Source: Campylorhamphus procurvoides
Taxonomy: Eukaryota; Chordata; Aves; Passeriformes; Dendrocolaptidae
Assembly (NCBI GenBank): GCA_013396655.1
Contig: WBMV01002667.1
Span: 248,001 to 312,000 of the forward strand
Length of the DNA: 64,000 nt
Direction: 5' to 3'
Positions 1 to 13,105 of this stretch are shown here, piece by piece. How positions within the stretch are numbered: position 1 is the stretch's first letter; every line of letters begins with the position of its first letter. The translations under genes were made by a program, and so were the position numbers. The notes under the pieces are model-generated. The model was given only the letters and a program-made list of their open reading frames with translations, did not search any database and was not told where the DNA came from.

Positions 1-1394
1 GTCGATTTTATTTTGGAAATGTTAGTTCTAAACATAACCACCCAGTCACTAAAAGGCCACTATTGTTTATTGTTTTCCTTTTAATAATCTTATTTTTTCC
101 TGTCTTCTGGATGGCTAGAAAGAGAACAAAAATCAGCCCCATGCCCCCAGCTTAGTGGATGAAAAACATCTATAGCTGTTTTTTCACTATGGATACTGTC
201 TGGGACTTGTGCTATGGAATCTTCTTTCAGTGATCCAAGTTCTACTGAGAGGCTGATTAGCTTTTAATGCCCTGAAATGAGTAGATTGCCATTTGGGTTA
301 CAGTAAATCTCTTCTTCCAGGGAAATTATTCTGTAGGGAAATATTTATTACTTCACTATGAGTTAGTGTGTGAGAGATCAAATATGTGTTGTATTTCATG
401 TTATATTTCATGCCATAGAATTCAGTGAAATATTGTAGAATATTATCAGGCTGGACTTAATCTGCTGCCCCTCAGGTCACTGACCTCACAGATTCCCTCC
501 TTTCACACTTTTCCTGCTGAATGCAACATTTTGGGGTTTTTTGAAGTTGTGTGGTTTGGGTTTTTGGTGTTACTGAGTTTTTGCTGCCTTTACTTTTTCT
601 CCTTAGAGGTACAAGTCCCTAAAATAGAAAGAGGAGGGAACTGCCTGCCTGTACTGGAGTTTTTTCACATCAGGAGGTTGTGTGATACAATTGCCAGGGA
701 AATTTCAAAGCTGACATTCCAAGGTCTTGATCCAGACATCAGCTCTATGTAGGCAGAGTTCTGCACTCATGATTTAATTGGGATTGCTCGGGTCTTCAGG
801 GATCTGTCCAGACGGGCACCAGGCTGCTATCAGAGAAAAGCCTCTGTTGCATACAAGCATTTCCCTCATCTTTCTCCTTTAATGACATATTTCTCCAAGA
901 AAAACCCTGAATCTTTTCCAATAACTGCTAAAGTGTATTTGAAATAAAAATCTCATTCCCCCAGAGACTTTCCTCACTGATAAATGGACTATTATGCTGT
1001 TCAGCCAAAGGAGATATTCATATCTTCCCAAAATTGAAAGAACATATTAATAACTGATCTTGTGTCTTAAATAAATTCCATATTAAGTTGAATAAAACAT
1101 ATTTTTAAGGAAAGGAAATGACAACAAATCCACATTTGATATGCATCACTGGGTGAGTAAGTGTGTAAAGTTACGCTTGTGTTTAAATGCTTGTGGGATG
1201 AAAAATGAATTGCTTCAGGCTCCCTCTTGCTAAAATTCTGTGGAAGTTTTGACCTTCTCAAAGCCTTTACCCCAAAGCTAAGGAGAGTTTTTGATAAAGC
1301 CTTTCCTAAAGGTTGTTTCTAGACATCAGGACTGGGATGATTGTGAAAGGGAGAAGCAAACAGCCAGCCCATAATACATGACTCAGACCAGAGA

Positions 1395-1628
1395 CTGAGG
1401 GTAGGTTTACCTGGGATGTTGGGAAGGAATTGTTGGGAAGACCGTGGCACAGGTTGGGCAGAGAAGCTGTGGCTGCCCCATCCCTGGAAGTGTCCAAGGC
1501 CAGGTTGAACAGCGCTTGGAGCACCCTGGGCTGGTGGAAGGTGTCCCTGCCCATGGCAGGGGGTGCCACTGGGTGGGCTTTAAGGTCTCTTCCAGCCCAA
1601 ACCATTCCAGGATTCTGTGATTCACTGT
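1395..1628 (+). mobile_element. CR1 LINE 3' fragment, sense to the gene
   Basis: The fragment matches the 3' terminal region of avian CR1. In order it has the GAAGCTGTGGCTGCCCCATCC segment, a CCAAGGCCAGGTT segment, GAAGGTGTCCCTGCCCATGG, a TTTAAGGTCTCTTCCAGCCC segment, and an end at CCATTCCAGGATTCTGTGAT. The element is truncated at its 5' side as usual for CR1, and has no coding capacity. Confidence 0.92.
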
Positions 1629-2403
1629 GGTGTTCATTCAGGTGTTTTGTTTGTTTGTTGGTTCCTTTTCATAACAGTGGCCCACACACTTTGTGCTCTC
1701 TGGGGGAGCAGAGGGAAAAGGGAATAAAATTCCAAACAGTGCGAGTTTAGGGACAGGAGGGAGGGAATTTAAATGGAGTTGGTGGAGTCATACCGTTTTA
1801 GGTAATCTTGACCTAATTAGTCTAATGGAACATAGTCCAGCACTAAGCATCTGTGCTCAGATTTTTCAAGAAGTAAAGATTAAATTTAAAGAGATTAGAC
1901 AACCTTACCCCCCCCCACTCCCACTCCGCAAGATATTAGCTGTTCAAAAATGACAAAAATGTTCCTAAGCCTCTCTGAAGGAAGGGTGACCAAACAGGCT
2001 GCCTTTTGTTTAGCCATGAGCTTGCTGGTGAGCCCTGGAGAGGTGGTGTCCGGTCACGGTGTGCGGGACCCAGAAACACGACTGATCCGTCAGCAGTAAA
2101 GCCAGTCAGGCCAGGAATTAGCAGGGGGATTAAACGTCGGAGTTGCCAGTGCAGCAGTGAAAACACTGGCCACCCACCAGGTCTGCTGGAGACACAAGTT
2201 TGCAAAAGCTTTCTCTTAAATGAGAGTTAAAACTGGGGCAATGGTCTTCCCAGTGCTGCTGTTGAATGAGCCCCGGGCTCATTGAGGTGTGGGGAGCAGA
2301 TGCTGCTGGCTTTGAGTAGCACTTTGGCTTCTGCCTCTTCACAGGACCTCTGGAAATGAAGGCAGGCTCCTAAATCTTACCCTGAGGTGGTTGTGAGACC
2401 TTC

Positions 2404-2490
2404 AGACAGGCTGAGAGAGCTGGGGGATGTGCAGCTTGGAGAAGAGAAGGCTTCAGGGAGACCTTCTGTTTCATTTAAGGGTGAAAAGCT
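2404..2490 (+). mobile_element. CR1 LINE internal fragment
   Basis: GACAGGCTGAGAGAGCTGGG followed by the CTTGGAGAAGAGAAGGCTTC segment and GGGAGACCTTCTG matches the stretch of CR1 that lies just upstream of the common 3' fragment. The copy is short and diverged at both ends, so the edges are approximate. Confidence 0.75.
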
Positions 2491-4754
2491 ACTCATGGAT
2501 ATGCAACACTGTGAGGATTTCAAATGGTGATCATAGTTCTGGGTCTACATATAGTTCATGGTCCTAAAAGTTTTCTTCGTGTCCCTGGCTGGTGGTCTGA
2601 GTGAGACCTGTGGACCAAGAATGAAGCAGGATGTGTCAAATAGGATTTAGACATGTTGGATGGATTTTGACATTGAAACTGGGAGCAACAATCAGATTTT
2701 TCTAAGAGTGTTCCTGAATGAATTTTTATATTGCCTGTCTGTGTTCAGACATCAGAGCCTCAAATCATCTCAGCCAATGCCAATATGGATTTTATTTTTT
2801 AAAAAATATGGCATTTCCCATGGATTTATCCGGGTTGGTTTGGGGTTTTTTAGGGTTGGCATTAAACAGTATCACTGTCTGAGAATCACTGGTAATTTCG
2901 TAGGTTTTGGTTCACTTTTCTGCATGGCTTTGCACTTCCAGATTCTGTTCTGTCAGAAGCAAAACTGGAGTGTCTCAACCAGTTCAGAAATTTTTATTTG
3001 TTAAAAATCTGCTGAGAAACCCTCTTGATTTAGCAGATTTGGTTGGACTTGGAAGGATTTTAGTTATCCCAGATTGCTTTAAGGCTCAGTCTTCTAAGGT
3101 GGAAAGGTTGTGAGACCCTTGGCATTGCCCCCCCAGTCCCACAAATAAAGCCTCACCCCTGCACCTGTTCTGGTCCTCAAATATATGGACACAGAAGGAT
3201 AAGGATTGTCCACAGTATTGTTATAAACTCCTAATTGTCAGTGGGGTTTTTTCTTTAATAGCAAACCCCTTGACTTTGAAGCCTCAGCTGAAATACTTCT
3301 TGACCTTTACAAGTGAATCGGCGAGACACCAACCATGTGAGGTGGGTCATATGGAACAGATTTAGATACAAACTCATATCATCCTACCAGAGGAATGCAA
3401 AGTCTCTCCCGATCCCTTCCACAAAGCTGCATCATGTGTGTGAGATAAATCCAAGGGACAGAAGGGGCTGCCAGACAGCCAAAGGACAATAACTTTGCTA
3501 TCTCAAACCAAACAGGCAGTGCTGCTTGGAGATTTCCCTCTTAAAGGTGTAGCAACCTCCTCCTTGGCCCTCCTGGGTGAGGGACTAAGGGAGTGCCATG
3601 AAAAGGGATTTATTGCTGTTTTGAGTCTGCGGTGGTTTGGCAAAATGTATAGGCATGAGCATGAAGGTGCTTTTGGAAAGCTGTGGCAGATTTTAGGAAG
3701 GAATAAGGAGTACAACTTTTTTCTAAACCCCGGAGCATCCTGAGAGAAACTTCTGTGAGCTCTTGTTTTATACATGCCAATTGATTTCTTCCTCAAGGAG
3801 TCTACAAAGGTAAAGAGGGCTTTTCTGAGAACTTGGAGGTGAATTTCCTCTCATGCTAAAATGCAACCTCTCGTATAGGAAACGTGTCTTGTGCTGGGAA
3901 ATGCATCTTGCAGGCTTAAGGGGAGTTCAAACCAATGAAGGTGTGATGTGGAGCAGAGGAAACACATGACAGTGGGAAGTACCATCCACTTCAGTGTGCA
4001 AGGGGTGCAGTGAGAGCTGTGGATCTTCAGAATGTCCATCATAATAAACATTGTTCTGAGATGTATAACTCTTTTAGACAAAAACCCATTAGGTGGTCAT
4101 CTGAGATGTGGGAAATTTCTTGAGGTTTTGTCATCATCTTGCTTGTTTTGATTGAAATTAAAACCTTTGAATTAAAGGTTGTTTGGATTTCAGAAAAGGT
4201 GCTCAGAAGATGCAGCTGTTATTTTATTTGCAGTCTGTTAACAGGAAGAGCATCTTTAAACCTTTAGGCAATAGTTCAGCTGATGGGGACATTTCCTTCT
4301 TGTCTCAGTCGCTGCAGGAGGAACTGCTTCAGCAGGGAAGGTTGACAGTCTGCAGGCCCTGGTGATTAAGACATTTTTCCCCAGTGAAAAAAGGAAATTA
4401 CATCTTCCCTTGGGAAGGGGAGGAGGAGGTTACACAATACAAGACAATTGTGGTCACCTGCTGCCACTCATTTTGATGGAACCCACAAATCCAGCAGACA
4501 CAGATAGTGCCAAAGCTTCTGAGAGAGGCAGAGCTGAAGGCAAATGCATTCTTTAGCATTTTATTTGACAGGCTGTAGGTGACTAACCATGTGAGCAATT
4601 CCCTACCCAGTCTCATGGTTCTTTATGAACACTCCTCTGGCTTTCCCACTGATTTCTAATGGGACAGTACAAGCCTTATTCCAGCTGTGTGTCCAAAAGC
4701 TCTGTGTGTGATATCTAAATGCCCTTTAGGCCCTGAATAATAACTGACCCTGGC

Positions 4755-5215
4755 TGTGAACACTTCCAGGGATGGGGCAGCCACAGCTTCTCTGGGCAAT
4801 CTGTGCCAGGGCCTCACCTCCCTCACAGGGAAGGATTTCTTCCCTATATCTAGCCTAAATTTCCCCCTCCTTCAGTTTGAACCCATTCCCCCTTGTCCTG
4901 CCACTCCAGTGTCTGAAGAGCAGTCCTTCTCCAGACTTTGTGTAGATCCCCTCTAATCCTGGAAGGTGCTGTGAGGTCTCCACACCACCTTTTCTTCTCC
5001 AGGGTGAACAGCCCCAGCTCTCCCAACCTGGGTCCACAAGGGAGGTGCTCCAGCCCCTTTATCAACTGCCTGACCTTCTCTGGCCTCCCTCCAGCAGTTC
5101 CATGTCCCTATATTGGGGGCACAGAACTGGCTGCAGCATTGCAGGTGGGGTCTCGGGGGAATGCCCTCCCTCGACCTGCTGCGAGGTGTCAGGCTCTTGA
5201 CCAGCATCATTCTTC
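4755..5215 (-). mobile_element. CR1 LINE fragment, antisense, longest copy in the window
   Basis: Read on the minus strand, this contains the CR1 segments from the headed-count region (related to GGAAGGACATGGAGCTG in the other copies) through the GAACAGCCC / TTCTCCAGG block to the CTTCCAGGGATGGGGCAGCC block. It stops at about 4755, before the CATGGGCAGGGACACC block, so its 3' end is missing. At about 460 bp it is the largest CR1 remnant here. Confidence 0.9.
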
Positions 5216-5699
5216 ATTCCCTTATTTCACAGCTTTTTCCTTCGAAGTGCTTTTGCCTTAGGACTCTACAACTCTGACCTCTAGCACCATATTATACCTT
5301 TAATTATGTCTGCCAGACAAATATGTCACCTTCAGCTTCTTTCAGTGCTGCTGTGCTATGAATCTCCCTGGCCAGGGCACTCTGAGCTCTGGGGTTGACA
5401 GTGCCCTTAGCAGGGAGCATTTTAAGCTCTTCATTGTGTAATCAGCCCTGGAAGGTGGTGCTTTGCTCTTAACTTAATCAGCAGGGTTTGTATTTAAGCA
5501 ACAATGATACATGTATTTTTTTTTCCTAAGATTACAAACCTCTCTCTCTCACTGTAAACTGGATTCTGTTGTTCATTTGATTTGTGAGATTTTAGTAAGT
5601 TTGGCCTGCACATAAGTAAAAGTGTGCTTGACCTTGAACAGAAGAGGAGCTAAACCCCTGTTGGTGTTGCTGACAAAGCAAACGGTTTAAACAGGGAAA

Positions 5700-6340
5700 T
5701 AAAAATTGTTTTCTCTCACTATTTATCCTTTTTTTAGTTAAGCTATGGCAGAAGAAAAATACAGCTCGGGCTACATCTGCACCAATCCTCAGATTATTAA
5801 TATTCCTATTAAAGAGCAATGAGGATAAAGAGCAAATGGGAAAGAATAGGAATTTCCTTTGCTTGCTGGCACTACAGCATAAAACATTATTAAGATGATT
5901 TGTTAAATAATAGAAAGGGTTTTTCATTTCCTAATTTTCCAGCTGCAGCTAAAGCTATCTCCTGGCAACCTGCTTCTCATTCCTTAATATTTAGACTTAT
6001 GGACCAATTTGAGAGTATTTTCTTTCCTGCCATGATTAATGCTCCTATGAAACAATGTCATCGCAAGCCATCTACCTACCTTGTCAGCCTGGCACCAGCC
6101 TGGCTGTGCTCGGCTCTAATTTATGGCTTCAGCCAGTAATTTGCAAATCTAATGTTGGGGAGGCTATGAGGATCTGGAATTTGAATGCTTTCCACTGATT
6201 TGGTAAATATCTCCCCCATTAGTAAAACAAATGGCACAGGGATCAGACATCATCTCCAAGGCTCAATAAATATTTTATCAGCCATAATGGAAATTGTCAA
6301 ATTGATCTAATTGTACAATACGTTATCAACAAGATATCAA
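5700..6340. promoter_or_regulatory. Candidate conserved non-coding element (intron 1)
   Basis: This block is free of recognisable repeats and is dense in homeodomain-like cores (ATTATTAATATT near 5793, ATGATTAATGCT near 6032). It also has an AACAATG SOX-like site at 6051-6057 and a palindromic ATTTGCAAAT at 6139-6148 that fits POU or C/EBP factors. Its texture resembles developmental enhancers. Conservation itself was not tested. Confidence 0.35.
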
Positions 6341-9300
6341 AGTTGGACATGGCCTCTGCCCTTGTCTATCATTTGCAGGCTTTTGTCTTCGATTGCCTCT
6401 TCCTGGGAGAAAAGTAGGGAAGTGCAGAGTTCATTGCAAAGTAGGGTGAACAGCAGACACGGAGAATATCCATCCAGAAGATAAATTCTAGAGAAATAAT
6501 TAACTCTCCCCTGCTTGCCTATAAAGCAGGACTGCAGAAGGTTCATGTAAATCTCCCAAATGGTAACTGGGATTTTTATGTTGGACCTATACCCATTGAT
6601 CTCATACATAAAGGGGAATTATCCATCATGGATACTGCTTTTGGGGGAGCATTCATGGCTTCCTTCCTTCGAGAAGGGGCTGAGGGAATTCAGAAGCAAA
6701 TTTTAGTTCCCTGGCATCGGTTGAGGGGATTATTTAATTAATTTATTTAAAGAATTTAGTAGAAAAATGACCAGAGTTTAGCTAAAATTGCACGCAATTT
6801 TTACTGTGCTTGAATTCATTGCAAACTGTTAGTCACAGGAAATCCAAAGCTGAAAATAATTAATTTGGATGCCTGATATTAACAAGATAAAAGAAGACTT
6901 TGCCACACTAATATTCATGCTTGTAGAATGGCCTTGTTAGACTTTATCCTATAGAGCTGGTTGATTTAATATCGCTCTTGTCAGGTATTTTGGATTTTTT
7001 TTGGGGAAGGGAATCCCATCCACTGATAGAGAAAACCCATATACATAAAAATGCTGGGAACAATTTCTCTTTTCAGAATTCCCTGAAAAATAAGAGGGGA
7101 GAGGGTTCCTCTGCCTGTGGGAATGGGAGAAACAGCACTGGGATGTTCTCCAGATGCCTTTTGCCTGCAGGGGATCGAACCAGGCACCCAATATCCTGAG
7201 GGGCTCCCAGGAAACTGGTACCTCATGGGGTACATTCTTGATATTTCTCAAGGTGGAAAGTCTTGTCATCTTTTCTTTCAGAAATCATTCAGTTTTCAGC
7301 CAGCCTGCTAATATTTAATGGATTGGGACAGAGGAAGATGCCAGGGCTGTGCACAGAGCACTTGACTGCCTTAAACTGGTCAACCACTCCATGACATTTA
7401 TTTTTCATATTAATTTTCCCCTAATTGCCCATTGTCTTGGAGCCACAGGATGCCAGCTTGGATATATTTTTCCCTGTGCCTCAGGTTGTTTATTGCTAAA
7501 AATGAGGATGCCAGTCCTTCCCTGCTGCAGGGGAGGGTGGACACACTGCCCAAGTGCCTGAGACCTTTGAACACAAGGTGCAGAAGAAATGGAAGAGTCT
7601 TCCTTTGTTTTTCTTGTTTGGGCCTTAAAATGCCCAAATGTGCCAGTGTCTCGTGCTGGGTAACCAGCTGAAGAATTAACAGTACCCTTTTTATAGGTAG
7701 AGAATTTAAACACGTTCTTGGAGCAGCCCCTAGTTATGTTTTTCATTAGATCTCTTGGAGGCTTAAATACAAGGTCCACACTTGATGTTTTTGGTTTCCT
7801 GTCATTTTGAATAAAAATAAGGAGAGAGAATGTGGGCTCTTAATAGGAACCTTGAGTAAAAGTAGCTTTAGGTAGCACTGCCTTTGAGGAAGTGCTCAAA
7901 ATTTCAGCTAACAAGCTGCAAACATTCTGTAATGCATTTTTGCTGTTACTTGGTCAGGACCAGCTACTTTTGGCGTCGTAAATAAGGAACAGAAGTAAAT
8001 GGAAGTGTGTGTGGAATTAGAATCAATTTCAGGATGTTAATAACTGAGCACAAGTAAGATCATAATATTTATTAACTCAGTGAAGGGTAAAGGGGCTACT
8101 TTAACAAAATACAGCACACAGACAACCAAGACCAAGTTACGCTTGGGCTTCAAGGCAGCCCGTAGCCTCGGGGCCACTGAATCAAGAGAGGCTTCTAAAC
8201 ATAAGCCATATGCTTGTTCTTTCTTTCAAATGTGCTTTTAAAGTACATGTTCAGCTTCCCACCCCTGCTCTGGCTCCCTGTGTTCTGAGCTGTGAGCATG
8301 GGAGTTGTTTGGTATGGTTTGCTCCAAAGCACTCCTGCATATGATTTTTTTTTTCCCTTTTAAGCAGGATCTGAGCATGATGGAGTGAGAGCTCCATAGA
8401 TAATATCAAGAGCTTGGCATTACTAAAAATGTTTTGAACCAGTGATTTCGGAGAGCTTCAGGCTCTATTCTGTGGCAGCGTAGTAAGAGATGGATGTAAT
8501 TCAATTTTTTGCTGAAGAGGAGACATGAGTAAATATTTGGTTGGCTCAGTTGCCACACAGGCTCATTTTGGAGCAATGTTTTCCTAGGTCTGTTTTCAGA
8601 CCAGCACTGCAGAAAAAAAAAGAAATTAGTGGCCACTTTGCTTGGCAATGCAAATGGGAAACTTTTTTTGTGAATTATTCATTCCTGTTGAAATGTAGTA
8701 TTTACTAAATACAAGCCAATGTGGTGCAGGGCCCTGTAAGGAAGGAAAAGAAGATATTTTATTTGGTGTTACAACTTTTGATAGTCCTTTAGGCCATGTA
8801 GGTCAGCCAGAACCAAGTTTTTGTGTGAACTTAGGGGCAAAGAGTGAGTGAGGAGGTCCAGGGGGAATGTGTTACACTGTCTGATCCTGGCCATGCCTCA
8901 GGAGCTCTCAGAATACCCTGATGTGCCAGCCCTGCTCAGCACAGACTGTTTTAGATCCCTTGGTCCTGAGTCTGATCAGCTTTTTCATCTCCACCACTCA
9001 TGGTAGCGGAGAAGCTGAGAACTCTTCCTCCTCTTTCCTGCCCTCCCCTCTCCCACTGCCAGCTTTCATGAAGATGCACACTCATGATTTTGTTGGAGCA
9101 GGGAAGATTTGAGCCATAAAACGTGAATTATGGGTTCTTTTTTGGCCTGGCTGGAGGGTGACTCATTCCCAGCCTCCTGCCCACTGTGTTCTCTGTAGCA
9201 TCTCAGCAGCATAGCAGAATTTTGCCTCTCTCTACACAGACACAGAGCACAAATCCATTTTCTCTGCACAATGCAAGTGATGACAAACTTGTGGGTGTGA

Positions 9301-9554
9301 GCAAGCCCAGATTTAGCACCAATGACCTGCACATCAGCTCACTTTGACGAGAGGGCTATTAAATTTTAGTGCCAGGTTCGTGCAATCCTTTTCTTTCCAT
9401 CCCATGCACACTCCTAGCTCCAGATCAGCAGACCTAGATTTTTATCTGTAGTGGCTTCTGGTGAGAGATAAAAACTGAGTTGTTCTTAAACACTCATTTT
9501 CTAGGCCAACAATAACCCTGGCCTAGACGAATAACTCCCTCCTAGTTCCTACAG

Positions 9555-10160
9555 AGAGAAGTGTTAGACTACACAGACAGTGAGGTCATTCATAGTCACT
9601 ATTGTTTCTTGATAACCCAATTAAGAAAGTGCAATTTATCTCGCCTGTTTCCATTTAATTATCTAATTTGTCTGCCCGGGCAGGGGCAGTTATCTCCCTG
9701 CACTCTGGGGTTGCCTCCCGCCAGGCTGGGCTCCAGCAGCGCTCCCCAGGTGCTGCTCATTCCTCTGACCTATAGCCAGGGCCAGCCATAAATCAGGGAG
9801 GTGGAAAGAGCCATCACGGCCTCTCCTGGCTTTATCATGAAGGGGGGGGAATGTGTGTGTGAGATTGAGAGGCACAGTGCTATTGCCCTCTGCTAATCTA
9901 AGACCAAACTTTAATAAAGATATTTTATAGTCTTCCATTTAGAGCTAAGGATGGCTTGGGAAAAAGGTTGGTGTGGGCAGAGGAAGGTTTGTCAGTGCGG
10001 GTGTTCCACAGCAAAGGGTCGAGCCCATGATATTAACACCCAACAGAGGAATTATTAATGCCTGGATATCACTGATATTAACCTGCCCTAATGAATATTG
10101 TGTCTGTAAATGCTGTCTTGCCTGGGATTATCTCTGCTGCCAGATGCCCTGTGAGTCAGG
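9555..10160. promoter_or_regulatory. Candidate conserved non-coding element (intron 1)
   Basis: This block has AT-rich homeodomain-like motifs (CCAATTAAG, CATTTAATTATC), a perfect CTGCCCGGGCAG palindrome at 9672-9683, CCATAAATCAG, and two TGATATTAAC decamers at 10028-10037 and 10073-10082. No repeat match is seen inside it, and a CR1 copy begins about 100 bp downstream. Confidence 0.35.
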
Positions 10161-10257
10161 GCAACCCCCAGATCCAGTGCAGTCCTGGGCAGAAGGACTT
10201 TGGGTTGCTGGACATGCCCCAGCCCAGAACCCCCCTGTGCCCTGGGCTGATCCCACA

Positions 10258-10440
10258 TTGTGGGCAGTAGGATAGGGGGGGATTCTGCCCCTCAGGTGAG
10301 ACCCCACATGCAGAGCTGCCTCCAGCTCTGGGAATCTCGGCACAGGAAGGACATGGAGCTGCTGGAGGGAGTCCAGAGGAGTCACCAAGATGACCAGAGG
10401 GATGGAGCAGCTCTGCTATGGGGAAAGGCTCAGAGAATTC
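10258..10440 (+). mobile_element. CR1 LINE internal fragment, sense
   Basis: GGTGAGACCCCACATGCAGA, CACAGGAAGGACATGGAGCT, GTCCAGAGGAGTCACCAAGA and GAGGGATGGAGCAGCTCTGC occur in CR1 order. This is the region upstream of the common 3' fragment, and the 3' end is absent. It overlaps the same CR1 segment as the copy near 45.1-45.3 kb, which lies in the opposite orientation. Confidence 0.92.
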
Positions 10441-12090
10441 ATCTGAATTCAGATTTTGTGACATAATGCACATTTCGGGAGTGAAAGACGTAACAGCAGT
10501 AGGAGCAAACAGCCCCGTGTGCTTCTCCTCAGTGATCCAGAGCAGTTGCTGTGCCTGGACTTGTGGTTCAGTCCTCTCTGAAAGGGCCACCCACAAACAT
10601 TGGGTGAGATACACTGCAAACACTTATCAGAGATAGAAACAGCCTCAGAGATTTGGAGCTTGGCTGGAGTGAAGTTCTGGAGGCCAGAAAGACTCTGCTG
10701 GGGCTTCTGGGCTTAATGTAGTGAACATGAGCCACCAGAAAAATGCTGCTTGGTGAGGACTGGAGAATACTGCAGCTTTTCCCTGTCGTCATGTTGGTGT
10801 GTAAGTACAGCAGCAAATGATCTTGTGCACTCTGGGGTTGGATTTTTGGAAGCCAGGGACATCCAGCCTTCCAAAGGTGGTGTGTGTGTGGGTTTTCATT
10901 TCTTTCTGGAGTTGTTTGAGCTGCTGCTGTTTCTGAAGAGGTGTGTTCTGTGCTACTTGAAGTTAACCATGAACTGTGCTATCTGCTGATAGCATGGAGA
11001 TTTTGTTTGCTTTGCCACAGTCCTGTGCAGTCCAAGCAGGTGGACAAATACCTGGGAAGGGCTTGGCTCTGTTTGTGTTGTGTTGTGTGAGGGATTCTTC
11101 CTCTTGCTTCTCCACCCCTTTAACCCTGTAGCAGAAGTGCTTTTGCACTTCCAGGGGTGCAGGTTGAGTCTTGCTGAATCATGTTTAGAGAAGAGTTTAA
11201 TAATGTAATCAGAAGTTTGGCACCCTGCAGCAGCTTCCAGCAAGTCTCTGGAAGCTCTGGCTGAGGAGCTGGCCAGGGGAAGGAGGAGCAGGTATTTGAA
11301 TTTATCCCATACATCAACAAATGAGTGTCTCTTGTCATGTTTATAACATGCTGTAATCCAATGGAAGTGTATGGTCTGATTCCATGTAATCTGCTCTCTC
11401 TGTTTACCAGGGATTATCAGGTCACATGGTTTACACAGCCTATTGGGAAATAGCTTTGGAAAACTTTCTGAATGCGCTTATTTTTGTGTTGTATATCGTC
11501 AAATACTCAGGGATTGGGCATATTGTTAAATAATGATTACAGTGCACTGATAACCTGTTGCATCCTGACAGGGCGAGTCCCCTGGGTGCTCCCATGAGGC
11601 AGGGCTGTGTCTGCCCTGGCTTTATGCAAATATTAACATGATTTACACCCAATGTGCACAGAGAGAGGGTGAGTATTCCTGGCATTGCAGGCTGAATGTA
11701 GTGTCCTGTCACCACTGCGGCCAGAATGCCCAGGGAATGAAGTTCTGTGCCTGGTCTTCTCTCAAAGTTATTGCTTTACTGTAAAATACAGAGAATTAAA
11801 TCACTACAGTGGAAATCACTAACAATGACACAAATGTTTATTCATATGTGAAGAATGGCGTGAGGTGATTTGATCCTGACACACATTTTGTCTAGCAGGA
11901 TAAAACCTTCTTGTTGAGTTCATAATCCCTTGGAGTTGGTGCCAGAAATCATGAATTTGCCCAGTGTGTGTGAGAGTAGAAGCAGAGTCACAAGCAGTCA
12001 TACATCCTCTGGTACTTGGTATTTGCTTCATCCTTTCATTCCTTCAGCGTGGTATTCCTTGGAAGTTTTCATCTGGCAAAGTAGAAGGAT

Positions 12091-12107
12091 GGCTGGCTGG
12101 CTGGCTG
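12091..12107. repeat. (GGCT)4 short tandem repeat
   Basis: Four GGCT units in a row between AAGGAT and GCAAGG. Confidence 0.9.
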
Positions 12108-12866
12108 CAAGGAATGGGATGAACTCCAAGCCTACTCCCACAGGCAGAAGTACCTCTGCCACCAAAATCAGGTGCCCTATTGTCTCATGTGCCATTTCAC
12201 AGAGATTTGTGACCTCCAGCTGTCCTGCAAACCAGGCTGTTCAAGAAACTGTTAGTTTTGGGGTGTACCTGAAGTGAAACCCCCAAGTAGTTGCCTTCAC
12301 ACCTGGAGTTTGACTTGTGCTTTGTAGCACAATATTCTTTAAGTGCTTGGCTGCACTCCAGAAATTGGGAAAAAATGTTTGTAAATCCTGAAAGCTTCGC
12401 ATATTTCTCCTGGATGACGATTAGTTCAAATATTGATACTGTGAAAAGGCATCAGCCACTGTTTGTTATTCTCTTGGTTAAGAAGGTTGGTTGTCCAGCC
12501 CAGGCACAGTTTGGTGGGGGTGTTTGCAGTGACCAGCCCCAGGCTCCTGCAGGTAAATTTGGAAGGTCTGTTCTCGTAGCTCTGTATTTGGCAGCACTTT
12601 TGCCATTGGCAAAATGCACTTTTGCAGGTCAAAACCTTAACAGCAAAAAGCTGAAATGAACTATTTGAGAAACCAGGGCTCTGAGTGTGATTACTCCAAC
12701 CACTTAGCACATGCTTAAAAAAATCAAACACTTCCAGAGAGAACACAGACTGTTAGGGGCAGAGTTTGTAGAGAATATCTCTACCTCTCTGAATCCTCTG
12801 TGGATTTTGGATCCAAAAGCAGAGGACCTATGCATTAGGTTTCCCACTGGAATGCTTTTCTCCAAG

Positions 12867-13105
12867 AATCAGAGAATCACACAATGGTTTGGGCTGGAAG
12901 GGACATTAAAGCTCATCCAGTGCCACCCCCTGCCATGGGCAGGGACACCTTCCACCAGCCCAAGTTGCTCCAAGCCCTCTCCAACCTGGCCTTGGACACT
13001 TCCAGGGATGGGGCAGCCACAGTTTCTCTGGGCACCCTGTGCCAGGGCCTCCCTGCTCTCACAGGAAGGAATTTCTTCAGATATAAAGAATTTCTTCCTA
13101 CCAAA
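12867..13105 (-). mobile_element. CR1 LINE 3' fragment, antisense
   Basis: The + strand starts with AGAATCACACAATGGTTTGG, the complement of the CR1 3' end. It then runs through CCTGCCATGGGCAGGGACAC, CCTTGGACACTTCCAGGGAT, GGGCACCCTGTGCCAGGGCC and an AAGGAATTTCTTC segment. This is a typical 5'-truncated copy on the minus strand. Confidence 0.93.

Noticed and set aside
7165..7200. GGATCGAACCAGG resembles the complement of a tRNA T-arm (B box)
   Set aside because: The T-stem does not pair (two mismatches in five) and no acceptor, D or anticodon arm is found at the right spacing on the minus strand.
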